Positions 23,677 through 34,700 of a stretch of DNA of 64,000 nucleotides are shown here, piece by piece. Source of the DNA: Stenocarpella maydis (taxonomy: Eukaryota; Ascomycota; Sordariomycetes; Diaporthales; Diaporthaceae); assembly GCA_002270565.1 (NCBI GenBank), contig NQMI01000090.1, forward strand, positions 124,001-188,000, given 5' to 3'. How positions within the stretch are numbered: position 1 is the first letter of the stretch; each line of letters begins with the position of its first letter. The position numbers and the translations under genes were made by a program. Under the pieces are notes generated by a model that searched no databases, was not told the origin of the DNA, and worked only from the letters and a program-made list of their open reading frames with translations.

Positions 23677-23696
23677 GTGTGTATATATATACACAC
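23677..23696. repeat. Perfect 20-bp TATA palindrome
   Basis: The bases GTGTGTATAT and ATATACACAC form a perfect self-complementary 20-mer. It is followed by further CATATGCATATATG and TATATATA units to about 23750. Confidence 0.85.
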
Positions 23697-24265
23697 ATAT
23701 GCATATATGTATATATATACACCCAGGTAGGTATTGTGTATATATATGGGGTGTGTACTATGGTATGATATGTATCGTGCAAATTCTGGACAGGGCTCCC
23801 CAGGGTTGCAAGCAATGGATGACACAACAGCCTCCGGGGTCTGAGCTAATCTGAGTTGGCCACCAAGCTGACGTCACGACCGAGAAGAATGGCAGCCTCT
23901 ATCGATCATGACAGCCGGGCTACCGGCTAGCAAATACATGCTCCTTGGTGTTGCGTAGATATACTATACACCAACACAGCTGGCAGACAGAATGATGAGG
24001 TTGGAAGATCGCCTGCAAACCATTTTCTTAAGCACGCTCCTGACTGGCTGTGTGCATCAGCCCTGCACGTGCAACATGCATATCTAGTATCTAATAGATG
24101 CCAAGTCACAGATGCCAAGCAGGGGCTGCCAACCAAGATCCGGGCCCGTCAGCTTTGCTGATGTGATCGACTCAGCTCAGCTTACGGTGTTGCTCTGCGG
24201 CCTGTGTAGTGCATGATAATAAATAGGACACGAGCCATCCTGTCTTCACAAACACAATCATCAGC

Positions 24266-24403
24266 CATGGCTGACTCTGGCGGAACTGTGAGATCCAGGG
24301 CAGCATCTCCCTATGACAACCTTCCTTCGCAGTTGGTACGTGTTCTCCTTGAAGAAAACCACGGCCGGGAACAGGTACCCCGCGGTCAAAAGCAGCGACA
24401 CTG
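24266..24403 (+). CDS. Possible small protein, 45 codons or longer if spliced
   Basis: An ATG in strong context (CAGCCATGG) opens a 45-codon frame beginning MADSGGTVRSRAASPYDNLPSQL. A good donor (GTACGT) follows the Leu codon at about 24334-24336. An acceptor near 24476 would extend it by roughly 40 codons in phase, but neither product resembles a protein I know. It converges on the GST gene. The evidence is only start context and a plausible donor. Confidence 0.2.
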
Positions 24404-24652
24404 ATGGGTAGGCTCAAGATCAATAGAACAGGCGAGTGGATCACTCCGGATTAGCCATCATTCGCACTTTCCCAGATAGCACATTTCCAGGCCCGGCCCT
24501 TGGGTCTAAATCCGCGACAACTTCACCCCTCCTCTCCTCAGCAAGAGATGGTGATTTCCTGCGTAGCATCATCATTATTGTACACCTTCCGGTACGCACC
24601 CATCAATCCATATACATGAGCCATTTTCCAAGGCACCGCCCGCGCCCTTACC

Positions 24653-25663
24653 TCAGGCAGGCCGAGGTAGAAGGCTAAACTTACCACCATTGATGTCCTT
24701 GGTCTTCTGGACTGCCTTCTCCCATCCTGCCTGGGCCTCAAGCCGGTCCATATCTATTCAGTGTCAGCGATGAGCGACCGATTTAAAATGTTGTGTACTG
24801 TTCCGGACTACTCGCCGAACGAGGGCGGCTTCCCACTTACATGCAAACACCTTGGGAAAGGACTGCTGGGCCGTGCCCCTCGCAAACTTGCCCATGCCGT
24901 CGAACTCCCCCTTGCCTGCAAGCAGCGGGTAGCTCATCAGGATATCGGCTGCTGTCAGGTCCGGGCCGGTGAGGAAGTCCCCGCCCGAGGTCTCAAGCTG
25001 CTTCTCCAGGAACGCCAGGTGCTTCTTGACGTTGGGGTACACCATCATGGCGATGATGCGGTTGGCAATGGCGGACGAGATTGGCCGAACGAAGAAGGGA
25101 ACCTGGTTAGATTTCAGACCTATGTCGGCTCAGTCAGCCGGCGGGCACCCGAGAAGTGAGGAGGGACTGGGCCCGGCGTACCTGACAGGACGAGATTCAT
25201 GACCAAGTTGGGCATGAATGATCCTTCGGCGTAGTGGAGGAGGTACGAGTAACGCATCCAGGCTTCAGTTTCTCCGAGGACCTTGCCCTCCTGGCCGTCC
25301 TTCCACCGCTTCGGGACGAGCGGCTTTCCCTGAGAGAAGTGGTCGCACAGGTACTGGAAAATAAATCCTGACTCGGCCAGGACCACCGGTTCTGACGATC
25401 CAGGCGCCTGCACGGTAACAACAGGGGACTTGCCAAGAGGGTGTACTTTCTCTAACTCGGGAGGGGCCAGCATATTGGACTGTCTGTGGTACACTTTGAC
25501 ATCGTAAGGAAGTCCAAGCTCCTCCAGAAGCCAGAGCATAGAGTTGGCTCGGGAGCCGTTGAGCCTTCCCGTTACGTGTTTCAGTCACTAGGGCCGCCCA
25601 AGCTCGACGAGTTATGGAGAGCGGTACTCACCAGTGAAGAGTGATCTTCGGTTGCTCTGCCAT
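24653..25663 (-). CDS. Glutathione S-transferase
   Basis: Four exons (25663-25632, 25564-25182, 25119-24841, 24753-24653) give 264 aa. Cytosolic GST, conjugating glutathione to electrophiles. The N-terminal thioredoxin fold has MAEQPKITLHWLNGSRANSMLWLLEELGLPYDVKVY, where Ser15 is the likely glutathione-activating residue as in Ure2p-like GSTs. The cis-Pro motif is GKSPVV, and the gamma-glutamate-binding motif is ESGFIFQYL. The all-helical C-terminal domain has the capping box PDLTAADILMSYPL and ends with YMDRLEAQAGWEKAVQKTKDI. The last splice joins KVFA to YMDRLE. A further GTAAGT close to the stop leaves open a different last few residues. Confidence 0.92.
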
Positions 25664-26560
25664 CGCTACTTTTTGAAAGAGAAATTGGTCAAGGCCGAGT
25701 CCATATAATATGACCCGTGATGACTTTAATGCGTGGAGCTGGATGTAGTCTGACGAACCAGATGTTTACGGGGAACGGAAGTGCACGAGCGAACGTACGG
25801 GGCTATGATGCTTTGATATGTATGGCTCGGCCATTAAGCTTTGCAGCGGACAAGCATGGGTCAAAACAGGACAGCCGAGGCACACCCGACCGCGCCATGT
25901 ACTATGATGAACGACAGACGAGAGCCCTACATACACCGTCACAAGTGATAATTTACGTAGCTGTCCGTGATTGTATTTATCCTGCAATTGAATGCAGAAG
26001 AAGACCCGACCCAGGTGAGAGCGAATCACGCACGGGAGATGGCAAGCAAAGCTTCGTCCTAGTCTGAACATCCATTGGCTTGCCATTACCAAGGAGTCAC
26101 TGGCACTCCACTGGCACACGAACATATCTGCAGTAAATTCGTTTTCGAAACAGGTTCCATCGTACATTTTGCCGAGGACTGGAATACGTACTTATGCTAG
26201 GTCATGGATTTGATTCCATTGGACAAAGAACATGAAGCGGCACTCACCGCAGCATAGTTGAGAGAACGACGTGCGGTTACTGGAGGATCTAAACTTCAGA
26301 AAGAACGAGAAGACCCATACACGAGGTTGGATTAGTAGAGCAAATAATATCCATCGCATGGTGTTGGGAGGCATGTTGGTCCTCTTCATGGTTTACGTAA
26401 GCGAGCAACTGACGCTCGACCCACTTTCCCCATGCTTGGTTCAATCGACAACCACATGCACCTCACCTGCGGTCGCAAAGCCGACTTACCAAGAAGCATC
26501 CCCCCCCCCGACCATCGCCGCTGCCACTTTTGAACGAGTCCACAGGACAGATCAGTCAAG
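25664..26560. other. Divergent promoter between GST and complex I subunit gene
   Basis: About 0.9 kb shared upstream region of two divergently transcribed genes. It is less GC-rich than its surroundings. No supported gene. Confidence 0.55.
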
Positions 26561-27012
26561 ATGGCGGGCCTCAAACATTTCAGTACGCCGGACATCACCC
26601 CTAATGCCACACGAGACGCAGAATACTGACCTCCCACAGAGATGGCTATGGACCCGGCCATTATCCGGCTGAGCAGTACGGCGACCCCTCCCCTCTGTCG
26701 ACACCCTTGAACGTCCCACGGTTGGGCTTTCCACTGCTGTATGATAAAGCACCGAAACTCTGACACGTGTGCGACCGGTAGACATGACCACGAGCCGGTA
26801 CCAGTATTTTCGATGGACAAGACGGACGGCGCTGATCACATTCAACTACGTGATTCTGGTACCGACGGCAATTGGCGTGTTAGCTTACGCGACAGAAGTA
26901 CGTTCAACCATCGGAGCTCGTAGGAGGGCAAGGCTGACCAGACTGGTGACGACTACAGGGCAAGTGGAACTTTAGGGCGAAGCGGAAGGGAGACCTGGTG
27001 GCGGAGTACTAG
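26561..27012 (+). CDS. NADH:ubiquinone oxidoreductase 6.6 kDa subunit (B15/NDUFB4-like)
   Basis: Four tiny exons (26561-26582, 26640-26675, 26782-26897, 26959-27012) splice to a 75-aa protein starting MAGLKHFKMAMDPAI. This is an accessory membrane-arm subunit of mitochondrial complex I. The fungal 6.6 kDa signature is clear: SRYQYFRWTRRTA, one TM helix at about residues 36-55 (LITFNYVILVPTAIGVLAY), then the basic tail GKWNFRAKRKGDL ending AEY. The gene cannot be seen as one open frame because exon 1 is 22 bp and exon 2 is 36 bp, so automated calling may miss it. All four junctions have GT-AG borders, and the total length is an exact multiple of three. Confidence 0.92.
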
Positions 27013-27381
27013 ATCGGTGGAACCTGTTCGCAGTAAGGGGGCATCTGTACATCACACGGGCAGGAAGAGGGTGAGAAGCTCAAAAATGGAAAGTTAACAT
27101 CACGAACCGTGGCGTGAACTGCTACGTCTCTAGGCCCGCACACCAAAACTCCGAGTCCAACGAAACCAATCGGGATATCATGATGCAACAAATACAGTGC
27201 ATACCAAGACGATTCGTACCGCATCACCTCGGAATTCCCATTGATGATGTTCTCAGGCCGCCTACATTACCGCTATTCCCCGTAGTCAGAGCAGGCATTC
27301 CCAGGCGATCGCCTCCCGCCTTCCAACATAGCCTCTTGTCGTGCGTATTCATCCTGGTCCATGTCCGGAAGACCGCATTGC
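27013..27381. other. Intergenic, convergent 3' ends
   Basis: Between the complex I subunit stop (+) and the SAP18 stop (-). Nothing further seen. Confidence 0.6.
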
Positions 27382-28215
27382 TCACCACCTCCTCCCGCCT
27401 CTGCCCCGCCCAGTAGGTGCTTCAGGAAGCTTCTCCCCGCGGCGCCACTCGCCAACGGGTGGCGCTCGGAAGCCGCCACCTCCTCCTCCGCCGCCCCTGG
27501 GGCCATATATCGCCGAAGAAGACCACCCGTCGCGGCCGCCGCCCCTGTTTGTCGGCGGTGGACCGAGGTCGACCGTGTTCCTCGCCTGCCCAGCACCGTA
27601 GCCCCTCCCAGCCCTGGCGGCAGAGGCCGGCTGCACGCTGCCGTCCGCCGGCGAGGGCGGCAGTATCGCGCATGAGAGGTAATCCCCTACCACGAACCGC
27701 ACGTCCGCCAGGGTCTTTGTGCCCTCGGCGGCAGAGCCCGCCGTCGCGCCCAGCCGCAGCCTGCCGTCCTCCGCGCCTGCCCCGCCAAGCACGGAGTCCT
27801 CATCGTCGTCTGTAGATATCCCAGGCCCGCCGTCGCCAATCACCACAGAGCCGAGGTCCTTTACGACGCAGCGCGCAGGCCCCTGGTCCTGGTCCCCAGC
27901 GGCGCGTGTGTCGTAGTATAGGAGGCGGAAGGCTACGCGTGTGCCTATCGCCGGCGAGGGGAGGAGGTGCGGCGCGGCGGCGGCGAGTTGGTGGCTGAGC
28001 TCGGTGAGGGTCGCCGAGGGCCAGGTGTGGAAGGACACGTGAGGCAGGCTGCCGGGCGCGGAGAACTCGTCTGGTCTGTTGAAGGGGGTCAGCAGGCGAT
28101 GGCGTTTTCAGATAGCTGCGGTAGAGGCGGACCTGTGGAACGCGCCCGTCCTGTAGAAGACCTTCAGGAGGAAAGGGGTGGTCACATCGCGGTCGACCTT
28201 GGCTGCTGGGTCCAT
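27382..28215 (-). CDS. SAP18: SAP18 family, Sin3-associated / exon-junction-linked protein
   Basis: Two exons (28215-28133 and 28075-27382) encode 258 aa. SAP18 has a ubiquitin-like fold and takes part in Sin3-histone deacetylase and ASAP splicing-linked complexes. The conserved start DRDVTTPFLLKVFYRTGAFHR is split by the intron after the AG of an Arg codon. It is followed by PDEFSAPGSLP, FHTWPSATLTELSHQL, FRLLYYDTR and the terminal strand TLADVRFVVGDYLSCAI. A Gly/Asp/Ala-rich insert of about 60 residues lies inside the fold, as is usual in filamentous fungi. The C-terminal tail is RGG-like (PRGGGGGGGGFR, GRGRGGRRW), probably RNA-binding or disordered. It is divergent from PRP18, another RNA-processing gene, with 467 bp between the starts. 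Confidence 0.94.
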
Positions 28216-28682
28216 GGCCGCAAGGCTGTTTCTCTGCAGCTCAGCTGTGCCGCGATTGAGCTAGCGTGTCGCTCTGGGGTAGGTAGGTTCTGCTCACAGT
28301 CGCCCCATTCGCCTATGTCAAGGCCCTCTGGAGTTCTGCTGCAATTGTCATGGGGAATGGAAGCGGCAACCGCACCAGTACTAGAATATGCTATTGCTAG
28401 TAACAGGTCGACTAACCCCGAGGCTGAAGCTCAGGTGGGAATAAGCTTCGCGGGTGCGTGGGGACCCCTGTCGCTGCTAGCCCCGGCCCTGGAACGAGCT
28501 TCCAGAAGCCTGAATCTAGGCGGCACCAGCCATCGGCAGGCATTTAACCTAATGTCTCGCTACCCACTGTACAGCCAAGATCCAAAACTTTCTGTCGACC
28601 ATACCCATCACTCAACCCCAAACTTATTTCGCAACACACCAGAGCACCCCATAACCGGCAAAGGGAGGAGAACAAATCCAGG
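28216..28682. promoter_or_regulatory. Divergent promoter SAP18 / PRP18
   Basis: 467 bp between two start codons facing away from each other, so it must contain both promoters. No specific element was identified. Confidence 0.6.
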
Positions 28683-29789
28683 ATGGACTTCGCAGCGTTG
28701 ATGTCCCAAGAGCTCACCAAAAAGAAGGGCCCCTCCGCGCCAGACCCCAAAGCAGCCGCCGACACATCCTCCAAGTACACGCGCAAGGCGGACGCCGAAG
28801 CCGCCAGGGAAGAAGCCTACCGTGCCGAGCAGAAGCGGCTCGCGGAGGAGAAAGCGGCCAAGCTTGCGGCGAAGCGCAAGCGCGAGGAAGACGCCGCGGA
28901 GGAGGCGAGGGCGAGGGAGGAGAAGCGGCGCAAGCTTGCCGAGCAGTCGAGGCGGCGCAGGGAGGAGCGGGAGGCCGAGGAGGAGCGCGTGCAGCGGAAG
29001 CGGCTGGGCCTGCCGGAGCTCAGGCGCGACGGCTCGACGCCGGCGTCCGGCGGAGAGCAGGACGGGGACGCGGAGCAGGACGAGGTGTCCAAGCTGACGG
29101 ACGAGGAGCTCACGGCCAAGCTGCGGGCTCTCGGCGAGCCGGCGGCGCTTTTCGGGGAGGGCCGCGCCGCGAGGGTGAAGCGGTACCTCAGGCTCACGAC
29201 GACGGTGACGCAGGGCCCAATCCCGACGACGCTGCAGCTGGTAGAGGAGAAGGATATGAAGGTTCCGGACGAGGTGCCCCCCGAGGGCGATAGGGAGGCG
29301 CGCAAGTGGCTCTACCGGCAGCTGGCGTCGTACTTCACCATGGTGCTGCGCGAGTGGGAGATCGCGCTGGCGAAAGAGCGGGCCCAGGCTGGCGGCGAGC
29401 TCGAGACCAGCGCGGCCAGGCAGGCCTACAACACCATGGTGCAGTGCAGGAAGACAATAGCGCCCCTGTTCCGCAGGTTCGAGAAGGCCGACCTGGACGA
29501 GTCCGTGCTCAAGCCCGTGGTCGAGATCGTGAGGGCCGCCCAGGAGCGGCGCTACGTGGATGCCAACGACGGCTACCTGAGGCTGAGCATCGGCAAGGCG
29601 GCATGGCCAATCGGTGTGACCATGGTCGGTATCCACGAGCGAAGCGCGCGAGAGAAGCTCCACAACGGCGAGAGGGGGCACGTCATGGGCGACGAGGTCA
29701 CAAGGAAGTACCTGCAGAGCATTAAGCGCTGTCTCACCTTTGCGCAGGTGAGATGGCCGCCGGAGGATGTCAGGCAGCTGATGGGCTGA
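28683..29789 (+). CDS. PRP18: Pre-mRNA-splicing factor 18
   Basis: Intronless gene of 368 aa. Prp18 stabilises exon alignment in the second catalytic step of splicing as part of the U5 snRNP/Slu7 module. The N terminus MDFAALMSQELTKKKG is followed by a long Lys/Glu/Arg/Ala helix (about 40-110) with coiled-coil character. Next is the splicing-factor motif (SKLTDEELTAKLRALGEPAALFGE). The Prp18 domain (about 205-355) carries RKWLYRQLASYFTMVLREWE, TMVQCRKTIAPLFRRFE and the conserved loop region DANDGYLRLSIGKAAWPIGVTMVGIHERSAREK. The end is VTRKYLQSIKRCLTFAQ, RWPPEDVRQLMG. Codon use is strongly GC-biased at third positions, like its neighbours. Confidence 0.96.
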   Translation: MDFAALMSQELTKKKGPSAPDPKAAADTSSKYTRKADAEAAREEAYRAEQKRLAEEKAAKLAAKRKREEDAAEEARAREEKRRKLAEQSRRRREEREAEEERVQRKRLGLPELRRDGSTPASGGEQDGDAEQDEVSKLTDEELTAKLRALGEPAALFGEGRAARVKRYLRLTTTVTQGPIPTTLQLVEEKDMKVPDEVPPEGDREARKWLYRQLASYFTMVLREWEIALAKERAQAGGELETSAARQAYNTMVQCRKTIAPLFRRFEKADLDESVLKPVVEIVRAAQERRYVDANDGYLRLSIGKAAWPIGVTMVGIHERSAREKLHNGERGHVMGDEVTRKYLQSIKRCLTFAQVRWPPEDVRQLMG

Positions 29790-29999
29790 GTGTCATCATC
29801 CCCGGACGTCAAGGAGAGTGAGTGGTGGATAACCTGTGCATAGCGTAGTCAATTTCCATGGCATCACGGTCTATCTGATGGATTAAGTTATGAGTCTCCC
29901 ACGGTCCCTCCTCTAATGCAAATGTAAAAGCAAAAGCGGACCTTCTCCTGTGTTCTCCCTACTCCAAACGCCGCCGCAGTTCGTTGGGCATCTCAGTCG

Positions 30000-31783
30000 T
30001 TACATCAGATCGCTGATCGCGATGGAAGATGGACCTTGAGGTTGAGAGCCGTGGTAGTCGTCCATACCACCATCGCTTGGACCATCCCATCTCATACCTG
30101 TGCCCTGTAATCCCTCCAGCGCGGCCGAGCCCTGGTTCCTGTGCTTTCCCTTCACCTCAAGGTCTGCCGACACGATGCCGATGCGACGGATGCGGTCCAG
30201 GGCCTCCTTTTCGTAGTTCTTTGCTGCAGCCAGGGACGCGGCTTGCATCTTCGCGCGGGGATTTGGAGAGGTAATGGTCACAACCTGATACAGTGTTAGC
30301 CTGCCGTCCTGGATGCCAATTTTGTGGTTTCATGCTGGCTTACTCTGTCGATGGCATCAATACGAGCGTCTAGAGTACCATTTCCTATCATCTCGGCCAA
30401 TTCTTGATCGATGGAGCCCCCCGGTGAAGAGAACGCAGCATTCAAGTTGTCGATCGTAACGCAAGAGAAAGGTTGGACGAAGTGGAAGATACACTTTCCA
30501 CGGATTACGCTGTACAAGTGCTTGAGGTGGCTCTGAAGGTTGATGTCGAGGAGGTAGTCTGGGCGGTACGACTCCAGGATGGACAAGCAGGCAGAATACC
30601 TGCCGTTCACAAACTGGGAGATAGCCCTGCGGATGTGAGGCTCGAGCTCGAGGAACGTCCGGAAGCTCGAGTTGTCCAGCACGCCGCCAAGCTCTGGTCG
30701 GCTCATGGTTGCAAGTGCGAGGAGGCCTCCGTAAACCGCGATGTCATTTGGGCTGACAAACTGGTCATAGTTGTTGGGGGCGACGGCTGGGTCGACCTGC
30801 AGAAAGCTTCGTGCGGCATCGGGATACTTGGCCTGGCCAAGGTAGGAGAGCCCATACATGATGTTGCATATCGTCTGTTGGGTCTTGTCGGTGGCGGCGG
30901 CGCCCTCGGCTTGCAAGCCGCTCATCTTGTTCACGTTGGCCGTGACAGCAGGCCAGTCTCGGCGGTAGAAAGACAGGCGGGCCAGATTCAGTCCAACCTC
31001 GATGATGTGCCTTGCGGAACTGACGTCTGCACGGCACTTGGAGTATGCCTCATACGCCTGGGATAACTCGCCGATATTCTCCAAGTGTTTTCCCAGATCC
31101 TCGTTGCCCATCTGCTCAGTGTCAGCTATGTGATGTGGATCTGAGACGGTAGTTTTTGCGGTGGACCAACCCGTATGGACTCCTTGACCAGGTTGTTCTT
31201 GTACTTCTTGAGCTCCGCCTCGAGGTGTTGCGTTTCTGCCCGGTTTGCCTTTTCCGTTGCGGCAGCCCAGGCGCTGTCGAATTTGGCCTCAGGCTCGTTG
31301 GGGCCTAGCAGGCGGAGGAGTTCGTGGGCATCCCTGTAGAGTTGGACATCTCCCCCCCTGGACACCAGCTCGTTGATGGCGAGCTTCAACGCATCGACGC
31401 AGAGGATGGTTGATGTTCGGGCAATAGTGAGGAGTCTGTCGAGCTTGGTCCGGCCTTGGGGTGCGCATCAGTGGGGGGTCCGCAGACATGCAGCACCAGC
31501 GGGGGATTTCCAAGTACCTCTGTAGTTCTGTATGTAGGATTCCAAGTCTAACTTGGGGATCTCTGTGAAGGAGCATCTCAGCACGCTGCTCCAGCCGGGG
31601 CAGAAGTCAAGGGGCACAGTGTAGATGTAGCTGGGTGAGAAGGCCCCGACTACGGAACCCAAGCAAAGCTCCATCTGGCAGGGTGGAGGAGGAAGGGATG
31701 CTGGGCTTACCGGTGACGACAATGCCGCCTTGCTGGGCCCTGTGGAGGAACTCGGGCGGCAGGGCGTCGCTGGTGGTGGCCAT
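30000..31783 (-). CDS. CSN1: COP9 signalosome subunit 1
   Basis: Five exons (31783-31711, 31562-31518, 31454-31171, 31111-30344, 30284-30000) give 484 aa. CSN1 is a PCI-domain scaffold of the COP9 signalosome, which removes NEDD8 from cullin-RING ligases; in fungi it controls development and light responses. The N terminus is MATTSDALPPEFL, then KLDLESYIQNYRGRTKLDRLLTIA and a helical-repeat region (GNEDLGKHLENIGELSQAYEAYSKCR, HIIEVGLNLARLSFYRRDW). The PCI part spans roughly 260-420 (FVSPNDIAVYGGLLALATMSRPEL, SQFVNGRYSACLSIL, KHLYSVIRGKCIFHFVQPFSCVTIDNLNAAF, LDARIDAID). The C terminus has the typical PNPRAKMQAASLAAAKNYEKEALDRIRR and ends with a Gly/Ser-rich tail. All exon phases close exactly. 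Confidence 0.95.
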
Positions 31784-34700
31784 GGCAAATGCTATGGCGG
31801 GGAGCTGTGGTGTTGCCGTGCCAGAATGATGCTGCGCTCTCGACTCGCGATGGTGACAGAAGACGTGACAAGCAGTCAGTGTTACGGCGTCAGTCTGCGA
31901 GCAGCTTCACCTCGAGGCAGGGGTGCAGGGGTGCAATGGCGGGGTATCCAAGAGAAACCCAGGCCGCCTCGTGGGCAGGCTAGCAAGGCAGGCAGGCTGT
32001 GGGGTAGGTACTCCGTACATACAAACTCTTCGGGCTTGACCGGCAGGGCCGAGAACAGCCAGGTCTTGGAGGGGGCAGGGCCAGTGCACGCCCAGACAAG
32101 CATTCCAGATTCACGACCAAACAAAGCATGCATGCCAACGTCTTGGCTCTCTCAGCAAGCACATCACAGCCATATCACACACAGCCCATGTCACAACACA
32201 GCGCAGGACAGCACAGCACGGCAGCACAGCAGAACAGCACGGCAGAACAGCACGGCAGAACAGCACGGCAGAACAGCACGGCAGAACAGCACGGCACATT
32301 GCACCAAGCACAGTACAACCATCCACCCACCCACGCGGGCTCGAGATGAGGCTGTCAGCCTTGTCGATCACACGCACAGCTGATGCACATACATGCAAGC
32401 CAGCATGCTCGAGAAGCCCATGATGTCGATATCACAAACGTCACAAGACCAATATCCAGATTGGTCATCAATTCTTTTGTGGCTGAGCCTGCCGCCTGTG
32501 AAGCAACCAGCGCATGAAGAATAATGGCGCCAGGAGATAGCAATCCTCCGCCGCCGCGGCGTGCTCCATTGGCTGTTGTCCTCCAAGGCCGCTGCCCAGA
32601 ACTTAGCCGAGTTCCTGTTGATGATAACATGTGGCTGTTCTTACGTCATGGCCTCCATTGCTCGCTCCCAAAAAGGTCTGTCGGGCTGGCTGGGTGCCAT
32701 ACATAATTCTTGGCATCTCGGAGCCGATGGCCAGCGTCCGAGGCGGCCGTGGTACGCCACCATGAGCACCAACATGGTATCCTCACTCGTCCAGCCAGGC
32801 CGGCCTTGCTCTACTCGGAACCTCTCCTTGTATCCTTGGGGCCCGGGCGGCCAATCGGGTCCGAGCCACTGGGACCGTTGTCGCGACTACACATAGGATA
32901 ACGGCGGTGCTGGCTTGCGAAGGGCGCCGTCAAGCCTGAGACTCAACCTCCTCGCGCGCCTGAAACAGCCCAGGAACGAGTCGAGTGTTGCAAGCACGGT
33001 ACCTTGCCATGCCCACATGTTCTGGGGGAACGCTAGTGGGCAGGTTATTCGTCAGCTGACTCGCATGTTCCCGTTGAGACGTGTCTGCTATGCAATCATG
33101 TTGCAGAGGCTGGAGAGGCCGAGTTGTTGAGAGGCAGAAGTAAGCCGTCTGAGATCTCCCCGCCGTCTTGGCAAACCGTGCCGACGCGCCAAGATCGGCG
33201 AGAGCCTGGCCACTTGCAACTCCGTCCGGCCGCCCAGGCTTGAGGAGTGGGTGAGTGGGTGTGTGGCCACTTCGCGCACATGCGGGCTACTCCGCCCTGG
33301 TGGCTGTGCTGGTCCCCTGCCATCCGAATCTGGAGGCTCGGGCTCTCGCAGATGGTGCGATTGGCCAGGGTGGGAGGAGCACATGCTGTCTGTCACTGCT
33401 CTGACGCGGCGGACGCTCTGTCTCAAAAGATTCTGACGTGGTGCGACCGTGACGGCTCTGCAGCCAGTGACCGAGCGAGCCCCGAGCATTGGAATCCTTC
33501 CTTGGTCAAGACCAGGCACGGTGGGCCTTGGCACTTGGCAGCATCGTGTGAGCTGGATCAACGAGGCACACAGGCTGACAGGCACAGGGCGCCGAGGCAC
33601 AGAGGCCATCGAGGCACATGAGCGGCTCGCTTCCGGGGTGCAGTCACCCACAAACCTTGAACGCACCACTGCAGCCGCCACCTTCGGACTCTGTCCGTTG
33701 CTGTGGTGGGCTTCCAAATCTCACCGGCATCGCTGTCCCGACTGACCTGCCCCTTGCGGCAGACTAATAAATTGTACCTGACGAGGTAGAAGGCTGGGCA
33801 ATGCCCAAGTGCTTGTCCTGAAGTCAAGATTCCTGCACAAGAGGCCGGATTCCATTGATCGGTCAGCATTGCCTGCAACACACGAGGGGCGGATATACGT
33901 AGTACCTGTCTACTGTGCGATATCCCCATACTACACCACACTAGCCCGCTTCCAGTATGGCCAGCCCACGGGGTTTGTCCCACTCGAAACCCGGTAAACC
34001 CATCTGGCTACTGCGGACCCAGCGTGGTCTGGCTGGGCCAGCGTGTGGGTCGCATCTGTTCTCAGGAGGTTACTGGGTTGTATAATACGTGTAATAAACT
34101 ACTCCGGACCTACGGTACAAAGAACTACATGATCCGCCATACATACTACCAAGGCGGCATGGCACAACCATGCGGTCGTTCAGTATCTTTCTGGCCAGTA
34201 GTTGATGTCAACTGGGAGCCATCTTCGTCTCAGAGATGCAGCAAGGGTGGCACGGTGTGCGGAAACTGCGGCCTGCTCTTGGTCCTGCATAGATCCAGCC
34301 CAGGCAAGTATCCATCTCTTCCCCCGGGGATTCCTCTCTGACCGTGGCATCAGTGCCTGACGTACACTATGTAGGAACCCAAAACGAAATTTCCGAGTCG
34401 TGCTTGCCAGCCCCGGGGTCCAGGGACAGCTCTTCTGCCCTTGGACTTACGTGTTTCCAGTCTGACCACACACTTTTGGATACCGGTAAACCAACCGTAT
34501 TCGGCGCATTGGCCCTGCTCTGGCACGAGGCCTCGTACTGTCGTATCCCCAGGTATGGTCCGGCATGGGACGGGACACCCTGTTACACTGATCCTCCCGC
34601 ACAGGTGGCCCCCCAGACCCTGTCCCCGAGTCCCAAAGATCTGAACTGACGGCTTGGCACGGCAGCTCGCGTCGAGCCTTCAACCATGCTTGCTTGGAAT

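Larger units (their letters stand above)
22632..24652. other. Intergenic 2.0 kb with GA and TA microsatellites
   Basis: Promoter side of the LCAT-like gene and 3' flank of the GST gene. It holds the GA repeat at 23308-23357 and an AT-rich TATA repeat region around 23677-23750. A 45-codon frame at 24266-24403 (+) has a good ATG context but no recognised homology; it is listed separately. Confidence 0.5.

Noticed and set aside
28608..29681. 357-codon minus-strand frame
   Set aside because: Antisense shadow of PRP18, produced by high GC at third codon positions.
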